Of a stretch of 64,000 nt of DNA, positions 1 to 14,000 are shown piece after piece. The notes under the pieces were generated by a model, which worked only from the letters and a program-made list of their open reading frames with translations, was not told the DNA's origin and ran no database searches. Within the stretch, counting starts at the first letter, position 1, and the number at the start of each line of letters is the position of its first letter. Source of the stretch: Nymphalis io (lineage: Eukaryota > Arthropoda > Insecta > Lepidoptera > Nymphalidae). The DNA lies in NCBI RefSeq assembly GCF_905147045.1, contig NC_065917.1:2744501-2808500 (forward strand), read 5' to 3'. Position numbers and translations under genes: made by a program.

Positions 1-1028
1 TGCACGTACGAAGCCCAGACGGGGGCTTATAGATAGTTGTTACTGTAAATGAACTTGTTTGAAAAAATCAACTCAATTGTTTTTCTAACGCCACACGCAA
101 TCGCTGCCGCACTGTGTACTGTCAAAGGGTTCCTTGCCTGATAATATTTGGAATCGATAATACAAAAATTTACACTTCTCTACAATAATATATAGAGGGT
201 TGGGGAGACTTATGTTTCATTGGAACAAAATTGTGTTCATTAAACTTGATGAGCTGCAGCGCCATCAAGCGACGAGTAATAACAAAGTAGATACAGTAAA
301 AATTCATTTTTATACAAACAATAGCAAACAGCCACTGGGTCACAATGACCCTGGCCCTTTGGGCCAGAACTAAGTGACACGGCGATAGAACCGTCGGGGA
401 GGAGCAGCCCGGGTAGGGGGGCAACCCCAAGGCCCGTACCCAGACTGCCCTAGGCCAGTCAGGAGGACCATTGATTGATCATTTTTATATATTGTTAATA
501 AATGGCTCCTTAACAATCCAGGTAAGATTAGAAGTTGACGATTAACTATGAAGTATAATAACATCATCCTGTAACGACACAATCTCTTTGATACGGCTCA
601 TCTATATTTAAACAGGCAAAGACAAAACAGTTCAAAGCCTTTTTTTTCTCTGTCAACAGTTTTTTTTGTTAACCATAGACAAGTATAGTTAACCAATAAA
701 AAAAAATGAAAATAAGAATAGAAAAATATGTTCAAATTAATGTTTTCCTCAAATATATAATGAACACAACTTTGCAACTCACAGAGTCCCCCCCACATCC
801 AACCCTCGATTACTTGCGATCCAATATGGCGGAAATTAGCTGCACTATTATTAATACAAATAAAATCTGCTCTCAAAAAGAGTATATACATTATATAAAA
901 TTCTCAAAAGTTAATATATATATAATAATAAACATTAATATGTAATTAAGTCAGTCTATAATAGCTTATGTTTCGTAGCTGCTTTGACAGCGTATGTCTG
1001 TCTGATGGACGATAGCTCCGGAAGATGC
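1..1028. other. AT-rich flank, 3' of the PH/PDZ gene
   Basis: No coding exon was found here. The stretch is AT-rich with short homopolymers, plus a GC-richer block at about 340-470 containing small palindromes. It should hold the 3'UTR of the minus-strand PH/PDZ gene, whose stop codon is at 1029-1031, but I could not fix a poly(A) site. Open frames here are short and show no domain. Confidence 0.5.
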
Positions 1029-4000
1029 TCATCTCAGAGACAATAGCGGTTTACTGGCTTTGATGGCCGCTCTCATTTTCTTCACGAGCGCCGCTGGCTG
1101 TATTAGCAGAGACACCTCGGTCCCGTGGGACGCCAATCTGTTCATTTCTTCATCCCCTCCCTGAGAAAATAGGGGAGAACGATATTTATTTAATTTGATC
1201 ACACAATTATCTTATTTAATATTTATATATAAACAACATTGGTCTTGAATCGACGTGACTTGATTAATAATAATAATAATAATAATATCCTGGGACATTT
1301 TTCACAGACGGTCATCTGATCCTAAACTAAGCTTGCACAGAACTCGTAATATGGAAACCAGACAACTGATATGCTACATATACTACTTTTCTTTTGTAAA
1401 TACATACTTATATAGATAATTACACCCAGACTCAGGACAAATAGACATGTTTACGCTGACAAATGTCTGTCCTTGGTGGGAATCGAACCCACAATCTTCG
1501 GCGTGAAAGGCAAGTATCTACCAACCACGCCAACCGGCTCGTCGAGATATTAATAACCTGTGGTATTCATTGTACATTCGTGAATGACGTTTTATGTATC
1601 GGCGAAGTTGTATACGGTTTGTTTATTAATCTTCCTGCCTAATACAGAAGTGTGAACAAATAGGACTTTACAGATTTTTTTACTAAATTAAACAATTCTC
1701 CGTAGTAATGTTGCTTTGTATTTTTCGTTTTTCTAGTATTTCGATTGACTTTAATTCACATGTGTTTTATGTTTCTTATAATCCATGGACGGTGATGAAC
1801 ATCATCCCTCCCATTTCATTTTAAAGCGACGCACCTTGACAATGTCGATGGGCCGGTTGTTGACCTCGGTGAGCGCCCAGCGGCCGCGGGGGGGCAGCCC
1901 CGCGCGTCCCGCCGCCGACTGCGGCTCCACCGACACGATGCAGCACTCCTCGTCCAGCTTCAAACCTGTCACGAAGGAGCTCGATCATCTCATCGCGGTC
2001 CTCGCCAGAAGACAGTCGCCAAATCGACACTCACCCAGGCTCTCGTCCTCCCTCTTGCTTATCACGTACATCTTCGCGAGCGGGACGCGGTGGAACAGCA
2101 GGTCGATCTGTAACGCGGGAGAGCACACTATCACTCGCGATACGAGGTCGGCCGGCCTAAGAATTTAAAGGCACAGATATTCTTTTTCATATTTCGAACG
2201 GCACTCTGCCCACCGACCCGCACGCGCGCGTGCTTGAGCAGGCCGCGCGCGTGCGCGAGCGAGCGCGGCGCCGCGCCGCCCAGCGCCGCCACGCGGTCGC
2301 CCGCGCGCCCGCACACCCGCGCGCCGCCGCCCGCGCCGCCCCAGCGCGCCACCCTGCGCGACGTTCGTCGTTTATATATGTGAACTCAATTTCAATATTT
2401 TTGTATGCGTTGTAAGCCGAGATGGCCCAGTGGTTAGAACGCGTGAATCTTAGCCACCACTGAATTTTCATGTGCCTAGTTTGTGTTTATAGTTCATCTC
2501 GTGCACGACGGTGAAGGAAAGCATCGCGAGGAAACCTGCATGTGTCTAATTTCATTGAAATTTTGCCACGTGTATTCTACCAGCCCGCATTGGAGCAGCG
2601 TGATGGAAAACCTTCTCCTCAAAAGGGAGAGGAGGCCTTAGCCCGGCATAGGGACATTAACAGGCTGTTACTGTTTTAAGAAAATGGCAGTAGTATAAAT
2701 TATTAGTGGGAGGACTTTGTGCGAGCTCTTCTGGATAGGTACCACCCACTCATCAGATATTCTACCGCAAAACAGCTGTACTAATTTTAAAGGGTGAGTG
2801 AGCCAGTGAAATTAAAAGCACAAGGAACATAACATCTTAAGTTCCCAAGGTTGGTGGCGCATTAGCGATGTAAGCGATGGTTAACATTTCTTACAATGCC
2901 AAGGTCTATGGGCGTTGGTGACCACTTACCATCAGGTGGCCCATATGCTCGTCCGTCAACCTATTCTATTAAAAAAAGAGACTTGTACAATCTGTCTGAA
3001 GTTGATTCTATCATAATACATATTCACAGACCACACTTGTCGTTCGTACTCGCAGAGCAGCGGCGCGTCTCGCGTGAGCACCGCGGTGGCCACACACGCG
3101 CCGCGACGTTGCTCCGCGCGTAATGCTGCCGCCTGACGTGCGCGGAGCGGCTGCAGCGACGGCGCTGTGGGGACAACACCTACAAGCACAATTCAACGAG
3201 GTTATTACAAGCACTTTTCTGTATAAAATAAAATAAATAACTTTAATATTAATTAGGAATATCGCCTGACCGTTGCACAGAGTAGATGTGTGTTCGTTAC
3301 TTCCTTAAACTAGTAAAAAGTGTCTCGCAATTGTATACTTTGTGTGAAATATACCTAGAATCATAACTGCATAAACTATCTTTAAAACAAAATAATATCA
3401 AAGTGCATAAAGAAAGCAGAGCGGTTGCTATTTTTTGACTCGCTCGCACACTGACCCTGCGTTTGAGGCGTACGCTTATACACGTAAGTTCGTACATCGG
3501 CTAATACTTTATCGACTTTATTGACGGTGTATTTTAAAACTTATTGCGATTGCCGGTTAGAATTATTTAATAAATAATGAGCGTAACACGATCGCCTCCT
3601 ACAACCACTGGTGGTGAATCATAACCTGATCCAATTGAAATGATCAAAATTGCATGTGGATATTGCTGGCTCGCAAATAACATTTCGCAGTAAACGAGAA
3701 CAACCAGCTGATCGGGAATGTCAATGTTCGGAAGATATTAAACTTATACGCAGCGAATTAACCCGCATTACAACACTGCCCAAAACATTTGTTGCGACTA
3801 ATTCGCAAAATATTTTTTTTTTTTTTATATTCGCCGGGAGGGCAAATGACTCTACTCCATCTGATGGTAAGTGGTAGTAGAGTCCAAACGCGACGACGGC
3901 CAGTACAGACGGGAAAAATGTTCTGCACTAGCCGCCTTCGCCTTGCCGGCCCGCAAGATGCCGAGGGGAACACGTGAGCTGGTAAGGAATTCCATTTTTT

Positions 4001-7000
4001 GGAAACAAACGACAAAGAAAGGAGTTGCCAAATTTCTTTGTTCGCGATGGAATTGATGTCACAGTTAGGCGGTGACATCGATAACCAGCTCGCGTGGACT
4101 TAAGAAGGAAGGGGGAAGCAGGAATTAGAGAGAATAATTCCTCAGAGCACTCGCCGTGATACAGTCGATAGAAAGCGCTCAGTGCTGCTATCTCACGACG
4201 CAATTGTAAAGGTTCAAGGGTGTTTGTGACCTTTACGTCGCCAATAATGCGTACGGCACGTCGCTGCAACCGGTCCAAGGCCTCAAGTAGGTACTTAGCG
4301 GAGCCATCCCAAAGGTGCGAGCAATATTCCACGCAAAACCGTATCTGTGTTTTGTGCAGCAGACACAGTTGTTATGGCGTGAAAAAGCGCCGCACCTTGT
4401 CCGGAACTCCGAGTTTCCGTGAAGCTGTTTTTATAACAGCCTCGATGTAATCCCTTGGACTAAGGTCGCAGCGAACGTCAATCCCCAGCATGGCGATTTT
4501 GCTTTGCATCACCAGCGGAGTACCACAAAGGGAGGGAAGAGGGGAAAATGTTGACTTTTTCGCCGTGAGAGCGCATACCTGTGTTTTCTTGGCATTAAAC
4601 TCAACAAGATTATCAGAGCCCCATTTGGCGATGAGCTCTAACGTCCTATCGAGTTCAATGACAAGATCCTACCGCCTCTCCTCAATTTCCGCTCGCCCAG
4701 CCACTGCGCGTCCGTGGTATCCACCATGCACAGTACTATCGTCTGCATAGCAATGTATGTTCCCAAGAGAGAGCATATCATTGATATGCAAAAGAAAGAG
4801 TGTGGGAGATAGCACAGATCCCTGGGGGACCCCAGCATTCACTACGTAGAATTGTGAAGCGCAACCATCAACTAAAACACGAAGGCTACGCTTGTGTAGG
4901 AAGCTGGCAATCCAGGTGCATAGCTGAGCAGGCAGACCATATGCCGGCAGCTTGGAGAGAAGACTTCTGTGCCAGACCCTGTCGAAAGCCTTGGAGATAT
5001 CGAGGCTGACAGCCAACGATTCTCCATGCTTGTCGATAGCTTCACCCCAGAGGTGTGTTACGTACGCTAGAAGATCACCTGTGGACCGTTTTGGTCGAAA
5101 CCCGTACTGACGATCATTAATTAGACAGTGATCTTCTAGGTAATGGATCAGTTGGTTGTTTAAAATCCGTTCCATCACCTTACAAAGTACTGAGGTGATA
5201 GCTATTGGTCGATAATTTGCCGGGTCAGACCGATCCCCTTTTTTGGGAACCGGTTGCACATTAGCTCAGAACAGGAACAGGCGTGTTAACACAGGAGACA
5301 GCTCCGCTGCGCACTTCTTCAGCACTGGCTGGTATTCCATCGGGACCGCTAGCTTTCCGTACATCAAGTGATTGCAGCTCCGCACGCACATCACGTTGCC
5401 TGATTTTAATGTCAGGCATCGTATGGCCACATGAAGGTATTGTAGGTGGCAGCGCACTACAATCATCGATGACGGAATTGTCAGCAAAGAGTTTAGCCAG
5501 GAGATCAGCTTGCTCTTGCGGACTGAGAGCTAGCGATCCGTCCGGATTTCTGAGCGGTGGCAGCGAAGGTTGGCAGAAATTGTTTTGCACAGACTTGGTC
5601 AGACGCCAGAAGCTACGGGAGCCCCTAGGATGCGAAACAAAGTCATGACCAATCTGTACAATGCGCTGTGCATCCGCTCTCGTGTATGCCTTTCTACAGG
5701 ACTTGGAATTTTTATTATAGTTTGCTTTCAGTGAGTCAATGTTAGATGCCCCGCTAATGCAGCCGTTGATCCACTTGCGATATGCCGCCTGCTTAGATGA
5801 TACAGCATCGGCACATTCACGAGTGAACCAACGGTTACGCGTACTCCTACTGACGAGATCTGAGCTAGGAATGTAGTATTCCATTCCCAACATTATCTCG
5901 CCAGCAACAGCAGCGGCACCAGCTGTCGGGTCATTCCCACTGAAGCAACGTTCCTTCCAAGGGACCGACGCATAGTAATCGCGCATACCGTCCCAGTCCG
6001 CCGACTTATAGTGCCAAATTCAAATGAATGAATCTATTGGAACAATAAAATCTGAAATTTCTAATCTAAAGCTTTCTCATACCGAAATAAAAAAAACATT
6101 TGATAATAACATAGCTAAAATAAGCTCAGAAATACAGGATATAAAATCGTCAACTTCAAGAATTTCAGTACAACACGACAATGTAAAATCTCAATTAACT
6201 CAATTAGAGACAAAATTAAATATCGATAAGAAATAAATAGAATCACTAGAAATGATCGAGATGGCCCAGTGGTAAGAACGCGTGAATCTTAACCGATGAA
6301 CGTGGGTTCAAACCCGGGCAAGCACCTCTGAATTTTCATGTGCTTAATTTCTGTTATAATTCATCTCGTGCTTTTCGGTGAAGGAAAACATCGTGAGGAA
6401 ACCTGCATGTGTCTAATTTCATCGAAATTCTGCCACATGTGTATTCCACCAACCCGCATTGGAGCAGCGTGGTGGAATAAGCTCCAAACCTTCTCCTCAA
6501 AAAGGGAGAGGAGGCCTTAGCCCAGCAGTGGGACATTTACAGGCTGTTACTGTACTGTTACTACTAGTTACATGACCCATAACATATATACAAACGAAAA
6601 ATTGATTCGAGAAGTACAAGAAAGCAAAAAGAGAGAAAATAATATAATTATTATGGGAGTTGCTGAAAGCCACAGTAACACGAAGAAAAGAATTTTTCGT
6701 ATTCGTAGGTATAATCCAGGAAAAGCTCGTAAAACTTTGTACTGGTGGTAGAGCTTTGTGCAAGCTCGTCTGGTTAGGTACCGCCCACTCATCAGGTGTT
6801 CTACCGTAAAACAGCAGTACTTGGTATTGTTGTGTTCCGGTTTGAAGGGTGATTGAGACAGTGTAATTACAGGTACAAGGGACACAATATCTTAGTTGCC
6901 AAAATTGGTGGCGCATTGGTGATTTAAGCGATGGTTAACATTTCTTACAATGTCAATGTCTATGGGCGTTGGTGACCACTTACCATCAGGTGGCCCATAT

Positions 7001-8050
7001 GCTCGTCCGCTTTCATATTCTACATAAAAAAATAAAAATTCAAATCTGCTTTGAAAAGCCAGAGACAGCATTGTCAGTTCTTAAGAGCCGTAATAAATTG
7101 CCTAACAATTTAAAAATATTTTCTGACCAAACTCCCACGCAACATAAATTCTACACAATTTTAAAAAATAAGCTAAACGAACGTATATTTAAGGGCGAAA
7201 TTAAATACGTGAACGGAACACCGGCTATCGTCAAAACTCCTACAAAAAACTCCAATCAACAACAATAAATATAAATGCAACCGACACTATAAATTAACCA
7301 AATACTGAATGATTATCGAGAATTACGCACTGAACAGTCGCGTTTATCCTTCTTATACTTAAATGCCCGCAGTATTAAGAAGAAAGGCAAACTAGACTAG
7401 AATTAAAATGCATTTTGAAATCCATACCAACGACCATTCGTATCAGCCTTCTCTCTGAAACTTGGATAGCATCCGAAGATCAAGCGACACAGCTACAGAT
7501 AGAAAACTATACACATCACTATAATTTTAGGACAGACGTTATTGGACGTGGAGTATCCTCTTACATACATAATGGTCTACAGCACAGACCAATTAAATTC
7601 AATTGACCAAGGTGGAATCAACTATTATGGGCACACATTGAACAATGCCCCATAGATGTTGGGTTAGTTTACAAGCCTGGTGATACAAACTTTGAACAAT
7701 TTCTTAAAGACTATCACAGCCAACTACAACAACGAGAATAACAATCGAATAACCGAATATGAACAAATTTACTGGTGGTAGGGCTTTGTGCAAGCTCGTC
7801 TGGGTAGGTACCACCCACTCATCAGATATTCTACCGCAAAACAGCAATACTTGATATTGTTGTGTTCCGGTTTGAAGGGTGAGTGAGCCAGTGTAATTAC
7901 AGGCACAAGGGACATAAAATCTTAGTTCCCAAGGTTGGTGGCGCATTGGATATGTAAGCGATGGTTGACATTTCTTACAATGCCAATGTCTAAGAGCGTT
8001 GGTGACCACTTACCATCAGGTGGCCCATATGCTCGTCCGCCTTCCTATTC

Positions 8051-8086
<36 letters not shown>

Positions 8087-11000
8087 ATCAGGACATAGGC
8101 CGCTGAACGAAATTAATAAATCACATTGCACAAGAGACTCTAGTACAAAAAAAAAAAAAAAATTATAGACCACGTAAGTACAAATTTAAACACGAATAAT
8201 TTCACCGTTGCTATTATTAACTCATCATTAACAGATAACAAAAACATATGTGTTCAATTGAATAAATCCAAAACTACAAAAAAAAAAAATACGAACCACT
8301 TATGAAGCTGTAGATTACACAAAGTTGTACTGCTCCTTAGAGTCCTCGCAAAAGATTAACTCAATCGAGAACTATACAGAACTTTAAAATATAATAAAAC
8401 AACATGCTATCGACTGTAAAGAAACAAAAACCAAAATTATAAACAACATAAGAGCCGTTGCCGTAACAGCCTGTGAATGTCCCACTGCTGGGCTAAAGGC
8501 CTCCTCACCTCTTTTTGAGGAGAAGGTTTGGAGCTTATTCCACCAGGCTGCTCCAAGATGGCCCTGAGCCGAGATGGCCCTGTGGTAAGAACGCGTGAAT
8601 CTTAACCGATGATCGTGGGTTCAAACCCGGGCAAGCACCACTGAATTTTCATGTGCTTAATTTGTGATTATAATTCATCTCGTGCTTTACGGTGAAGGAA
8701 AACATCGTGAGGAAACCTGCATGTGTCTAATTTCACTGAAGTTCTGCCACATGTGAATTCTACCAACCCGCATTGGAGCAGCGTGGTGGAATAAGCTCCA
8801 AACCTTCTCCTCAACATAAGAGACGATTGGATAAACAAGGATATTGTCGACGGAATAAGTCAAAGGAACTTTTTATCGACGCAATATAAAAACAATCCTG
8901 ACAATGAGTATATAAAAAATAAATTCTATTCAAAGAGAACTAAAGTAGCTAAGTTGATTCAAAGTACAAAAGATTCATACTATTTCAAATTATTTACAAA
9001 CAACGCAAATAATCCAAAAAAGATCTGGACCTTAGTTATCAAATTATTTAGTAATAAAACAAATCAAGTCAAGTCTAAAATAATAGTAGAATCAAAAATA
9101 ATTTCTGATACAAACGATATTTGTAACGTTTTTAACAAAAAATTCACAACAATTGGTTCCCTCTTAGCAAAAAGAATACCAACACAATACCACAACATTC
9201 TACACCCGATTAATACAATCAATGAACATCATGAACTTCTAACATTCAAACCGAGTAGTTCCGGTGAGATTGAAAGACTGATAGGCAGGCGATCTAGATT
9301 CGAATGCAAGTAGCGGTATATATAAGATTAGCATAAAAGTATTAAAATGTTTATTAAATTTAATATCAAAATGTCTGGCACACTGTTTTAACAAGCTTAT
9401 GTCTGAAGGAATATTCCCAGACTCATTAAAGATCGAAAAAAATAACACCTATACACAAATCTGGAGCTTAAACAGACCCAGAAAACTATCGTCCAATATC
9501 TGTGCTAACCGTTCTCTCAAAAATTTTAGAAAAGTTAATTCACAACCGCTTAATAACGTATTTGGACTCTTTCGATTTCATCGTAACGACAATACGGTTT
9601 TAGAGCTAGAAGTAACACCACTGCTGCAATTGTAGATTTAGTAACAAAAATAAGACAGAACCAAGATAAAAAGCGCATAGCTCCTCGTATTTATCGACTT
9701 TAAAAAAGCCTTTGACACCGTAAGTCATAAAGTCTTACTACATAAACTTCAAAACATAGGTATCAAAGGTGTTGTACTTGAAATGTTAAAATCGTACCAA
9801 ACAAACAGATTGCAAACATAAAATTGGTGACATACAAAGTAGAGCTTCGACTGTCACCTGTGGAGTCCCACAGGGCTCAATTTCGGGACCACTTCTATTT
9901 TTAATTCATGTAAACGATATTGTAACTTTGAAACTAAATGATCATCTGACTTTGTACGCAGATGACACCTGTTTATTTTATTTCGGTAACATAAATGACA
10001 CAGTCAAGCTCAACATGATCTAGATGTTCTTTATAAATGGTTCAATCTCTTAACTACTAACGCTTCCAAAACTTGTTACATTGTATTTAAAACTAAAATG
10101 ATTCCACCGCAACTGTTGACAATTTTCCAATCGAGCAGAAAACCTGTGAAAAATATTTAGGTTTACGAATAGACAATTACTTAACTTTTAAATATCAAGT
10201 AGACATATTAGAAATGAAACATATTCTTCTTTAGACATATTAGAAAACTTTCTTCTTTAATTGGGTCATTAAGAAATATTTCAAAATGCATCAATAAAAA
10301 AATAAAGTGTAACATCTACAATTCTCTAGTAAAATCGCATCATTTAGTAGAAATATGGGGTAATACTGGAAAAACAAAACTGCAAGAACTACAAAGAAAA
10401 CAAAATAGAATAATTAAAATACTTTTTCGATATCCACCCTTGACATCAACAACACTTAACAAGGAAACAAACATTATGAACCTACGACAACCAATATTAT
10501 TGTATAATGTATTCGACGAGCCGGTTCGCGTGGTTGGTAGACACTTGCCTTTTCACGCCGAAGGTTGTGGGTTCGATTCCCACCCATTTGTGTGCATGAA
10601 CATGTCTGTTCGTCCTGATTCTGGGTGTAATTATCTATATAAGTATGTATTTATAAAAGAAATGTAGTATATGTAGTATATCAGTTGTCTGGTTTCCATA
10701 GTACAAACTGCTTGGTTTGGGATCAGATGGCCGTGTGTGAATAATGTCCCAGGATGTTATTATTATTATACACATATATGTACACGTTGGGAGGAGCACC
10801 TACCCCCGCCCCAACACGAGCGAAACCACCGGCTAAAACTAGGTTTTTTATAGAAACAAACTCACAGTTGGTCAACGAGTTACTCCTTCGTCTCAAGCTA
10901 TCGACTCTTCCAACTGGACGAGACCTGTGAACGACCTTGGCGGGTGACGTCACCGGTCTGAAAATATAATTCGCATAACATATACAAACATCATCGATGG

Positions 11001-14000
11001 TTTATTTGCAAGTTTTAACTGGTAAGGCTTTATGCAAGCCCGTCCAAGGTACCACCCACTCACATATTCTACCACCATGCAGCAGTACTTAGTATTTTTG
11101 TATTCCGGTTTGAATGGTGAGCGAGCCCGTGTAACTACAGGCCTTAATTTTTTTTTTATATATAGATTTAATATTTCTTACAGTGCCAATATGGATAATG
11201 GTGACCATTTACCATCAGGAGCCCTATTTGTCTGTCCATCTTTCTATTTTATAGTAAAGATGACTTCTTGAACAATATCAGCGGAGACATTATTATATAT
11301 TTTAACAACTGTGTGCACACACAGGCGTTTTTTATGCCTTCATTCTTATAAGCCAATACAATCATTTAGCCAACGACTTTACATTCTCTCCACCTCGGAG
11401 ATCCCTACTGAGGATTCCTCGATAAAGTCCAAAATATTTCATTGAACCGGACCCAGAATCAGAAGGACTTGTGCACTCCTGTGCAATTGTCTGGTCTCAT
11501 TAATAACATCTGTGGTCACTCACTGCTCCTCATCGTTCCTAGTCGGGCTCTCTTGCCTCTTAATCTGTGCGATACCCCGCAACCTGCTCAATAATGACAG
11601 CTCCGTCAGGCCCCTCTTCCAGATCGGCTTAGATTGGGTTTGCTCCGGCTTTTCTGAAATCATTTTGATTTTCATTCAATTACATTGCTAAATATAATCA
11701 TAATTATCGATATTATACAAATAATTTTTAACCATGTATTAGGGGAAAGGGGAGATTGAGCTGGTAAAAGTTATAAAAAAGTAGTAAATGTCCTTCAATA
11801 GGGGTTCAAGCTTGCTTCATACTGAATATCGTCAAATTCTGTTTAGTAGTAATGGCGTAATAGACAGACGAACAGACTTTCTTATTAATAAAAAGAAGTA
11901 GAGATATTTCAATAGCAGTAGGACTTGATTTATATATTCCATATGATTTGCTAATGGCTCTGCTATATTATGCATTCCAAACAGCACTTGGTTAATATGT
12001 TTGTATATTCGTTTGTTTGTGACGCGTTCACGTTTATTATTACAAAATTTTAGATACACGTTCTCAGTGAGCGGCCTAACAGTTGGTCATTTATTAATTA
12101 CTTATTTAAGTAACTTTTTGTATTTATTTGTAAATCGTGGAATTCTTGAACTACTTTCTAACCTTTCGTGCCGAAATTAGCACAAAAACATTCGACTTAT
12201 ATATTCATTGGATAAATAACGATTTATATAATTTTTCATACATTTATCTTAAGTTGGCAATACTGTTTTGTTTTTCGTTTCGTTCAATTACTTTCATGAA
12301 CAACAGTGCACACTTGAGACGATTAAAAAACTTGTAGTACTAACAATGGCGTGTTAAATTATATTATGTGACAATATTACTTTTAATTTAATACTAACAT
12401 TTCTATAAAATTTTACTATAATTTTTCATTTTGTCATTTACGTTTTAGCATTATACCATTTGTATATCGCTGAACTATATCGGGAGATCAAATGGTCATT
12501 GGAACTAAGGAAGTGTTCTCTACTATTCAAGCGGCGACTGCAATTTAATTAATCAATAATATACTAGGCATGCGTCCGATATATCAAAACGAATAAAAAA
12601 TCCGATTTCAAACAGAAATCGATTCGTATCGATTTCGCAAACTAAAAATCCGATTTCAAAGCCGAACCAAACGCCAACGATCTATAAATCTCAAGCTCGT
12701 CTGAGTACCACCCACTCATCAGATATTCTACCGCAAAACAGAAGTACCTGGTATTGTTGTGTTCCGGTTTGAAAGCTGAGTGAGCCAGGGTAATTACAGG
12801 CACAAGGGACATAACATCTTAGTTCCCAAGGTTGGTGGCGCATTGGTGATGTAAGCGATGGTTAACATTTCTTACAATGCCAATGTCTATGGGCGTTGGT
12901 GACCACTTACCATCAGGTCGCTTATACTCGTCCGCCTTCCTATTCTATATATATATATATTATATACCCAGTAGCGAATATCTCGCGATTCAGGAATTTG
13001 ACATATCGAATGAGCGCCATCTATCGTTACCGCGTTGTAACATATAAGTGATTATATGTTTACTTATACTAAATAGTAACAGTAACAGCCTGTGAATGTC
13101 CCACTGCTGTGCTAAGGCCTCCTCTCCCTTTTGAGGAGAAGGTTTGGAACTTATTCCACCACGCTGCTCCAATGCAGGCTGCTAGAATACACATGTGGCA
13201 TAATTTCAATGAATGATGAATTAGTCACATGCAGGTTTCCTCACGATGTTTTCCTTCACCGTCAAGCACGAGATGAATTATAAACACAAACACACATGAA
13301 AATTCAGTGGTGCTTGCCCGGGTTTGAATCCACGATCATTTAAGATTCACGCGTTCTAACCACTGGGCCATCTCGGCTTTTTTATAATAATAAATAAATA
13401 AACTAATACATAACTCACCAATTTTAGCTTCCCTTTTCGGACTGCTGTTGGTAACCCTTCTCGCACTTTGCCTCGGTGCTATATCATACGCGTTCTGACT
13501 TTGCGATCGTTCGACATTCGACCTTATCACCCTCTGAACAGTGTCCATATTCCTTGAAACGTCATTTAGCCTGCCATTTTGCATCGAACTTGTCGCATTT
13601 TCACTCACAGTGTTGCCAGATTGACTAGAATTAGGAAATAAGCACTCGTAGTCCGATTCAACGTGATCTAGATTAGGTAACGATGACTTCCTGACTTTCT
13701 CAGCTCTAACACGCCTTACCGAAAGCGGCGAAGCTGTTACATTCGCCGTTGAAGCGAGACAGAGCCTCTCATAAATCCCATCACTATTAACCGTCACGTT
13801 TCCGTCACCATTGACAGCTGTCACGTTGACGTCCGCGCTGACAGCCGGTCTGACGTCTTGCCCTGTCAAACTGACAGTTGTCGTGAGGCTTATGTGTCCG
13901 TATTCCGAGTTGGAGTTATCGAATACGGTCCCGTAGCTGCTGTCGCTTGGCGTTTCAGTGTTCACGATGTTTACGAAGTTACTCTTGTTCTCTTTTGGTG

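Larger units (their letters stand above)
3645..10513 (+). mobile_element. Degenerate two-ORF non-LTR retrotransposon (LINE-B), broken by nested insertions
   Basis: Pieces lie at about 3645-3812, 6019-6254, 6563-6740, 7034-7771, 8086-8454 and 8823-10513. ORF1-like sequence runs from 3650 across the LINE-A insertion to 6237 and continues at 6600 (ENNIIIMGVAES) and 7035-7268. The endonuclease begins near 7350 (LYLNARSIKK, then LLSETWIAS). RT remnants follow at 8820-10500: NYRPISVL near 9480, and YADDT at 9955-9969. Many stops and frameshifts make it inactive. The motifs fit the Jockey/CR1 group; the exact clade is not established. It fills most of the large intron of the PH/PDZ gene. Confidence 0.7.

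Noticed and set aside
2131..2471. Long GC-rich open frames on both strands
   Set aside because: They are out-of-frame shadows of the PDZ exon at 2218-2353 in a GC-rich patch. Only one frame continues across consensus splice sites.
2416..2490. tRNA gene candidates at the heads of SINE families A, C and D (for example 2416, 6255, 10514, 51637)
   Set aside because: Each is followed by the same non-tRNA body and tail in many copies, and acceptor-stem pairing is poor. They are SINE heads, not functional tRNA genes.
6497..6916. Open frames across SINE A and family B
   Set aside because: The same peptides (such as HQPWELRFYVPCACNYTGS) recur wherever family B occurs, so they are frames inside a repeat.
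11290..11520. Further coding exon between the 130-nt and 92-nt exons of the PH/PDZ gene
   Set aside because: The phases of the two flanking exons already match directly (CA plus A gives Gln), and no frame here has both splice ends.
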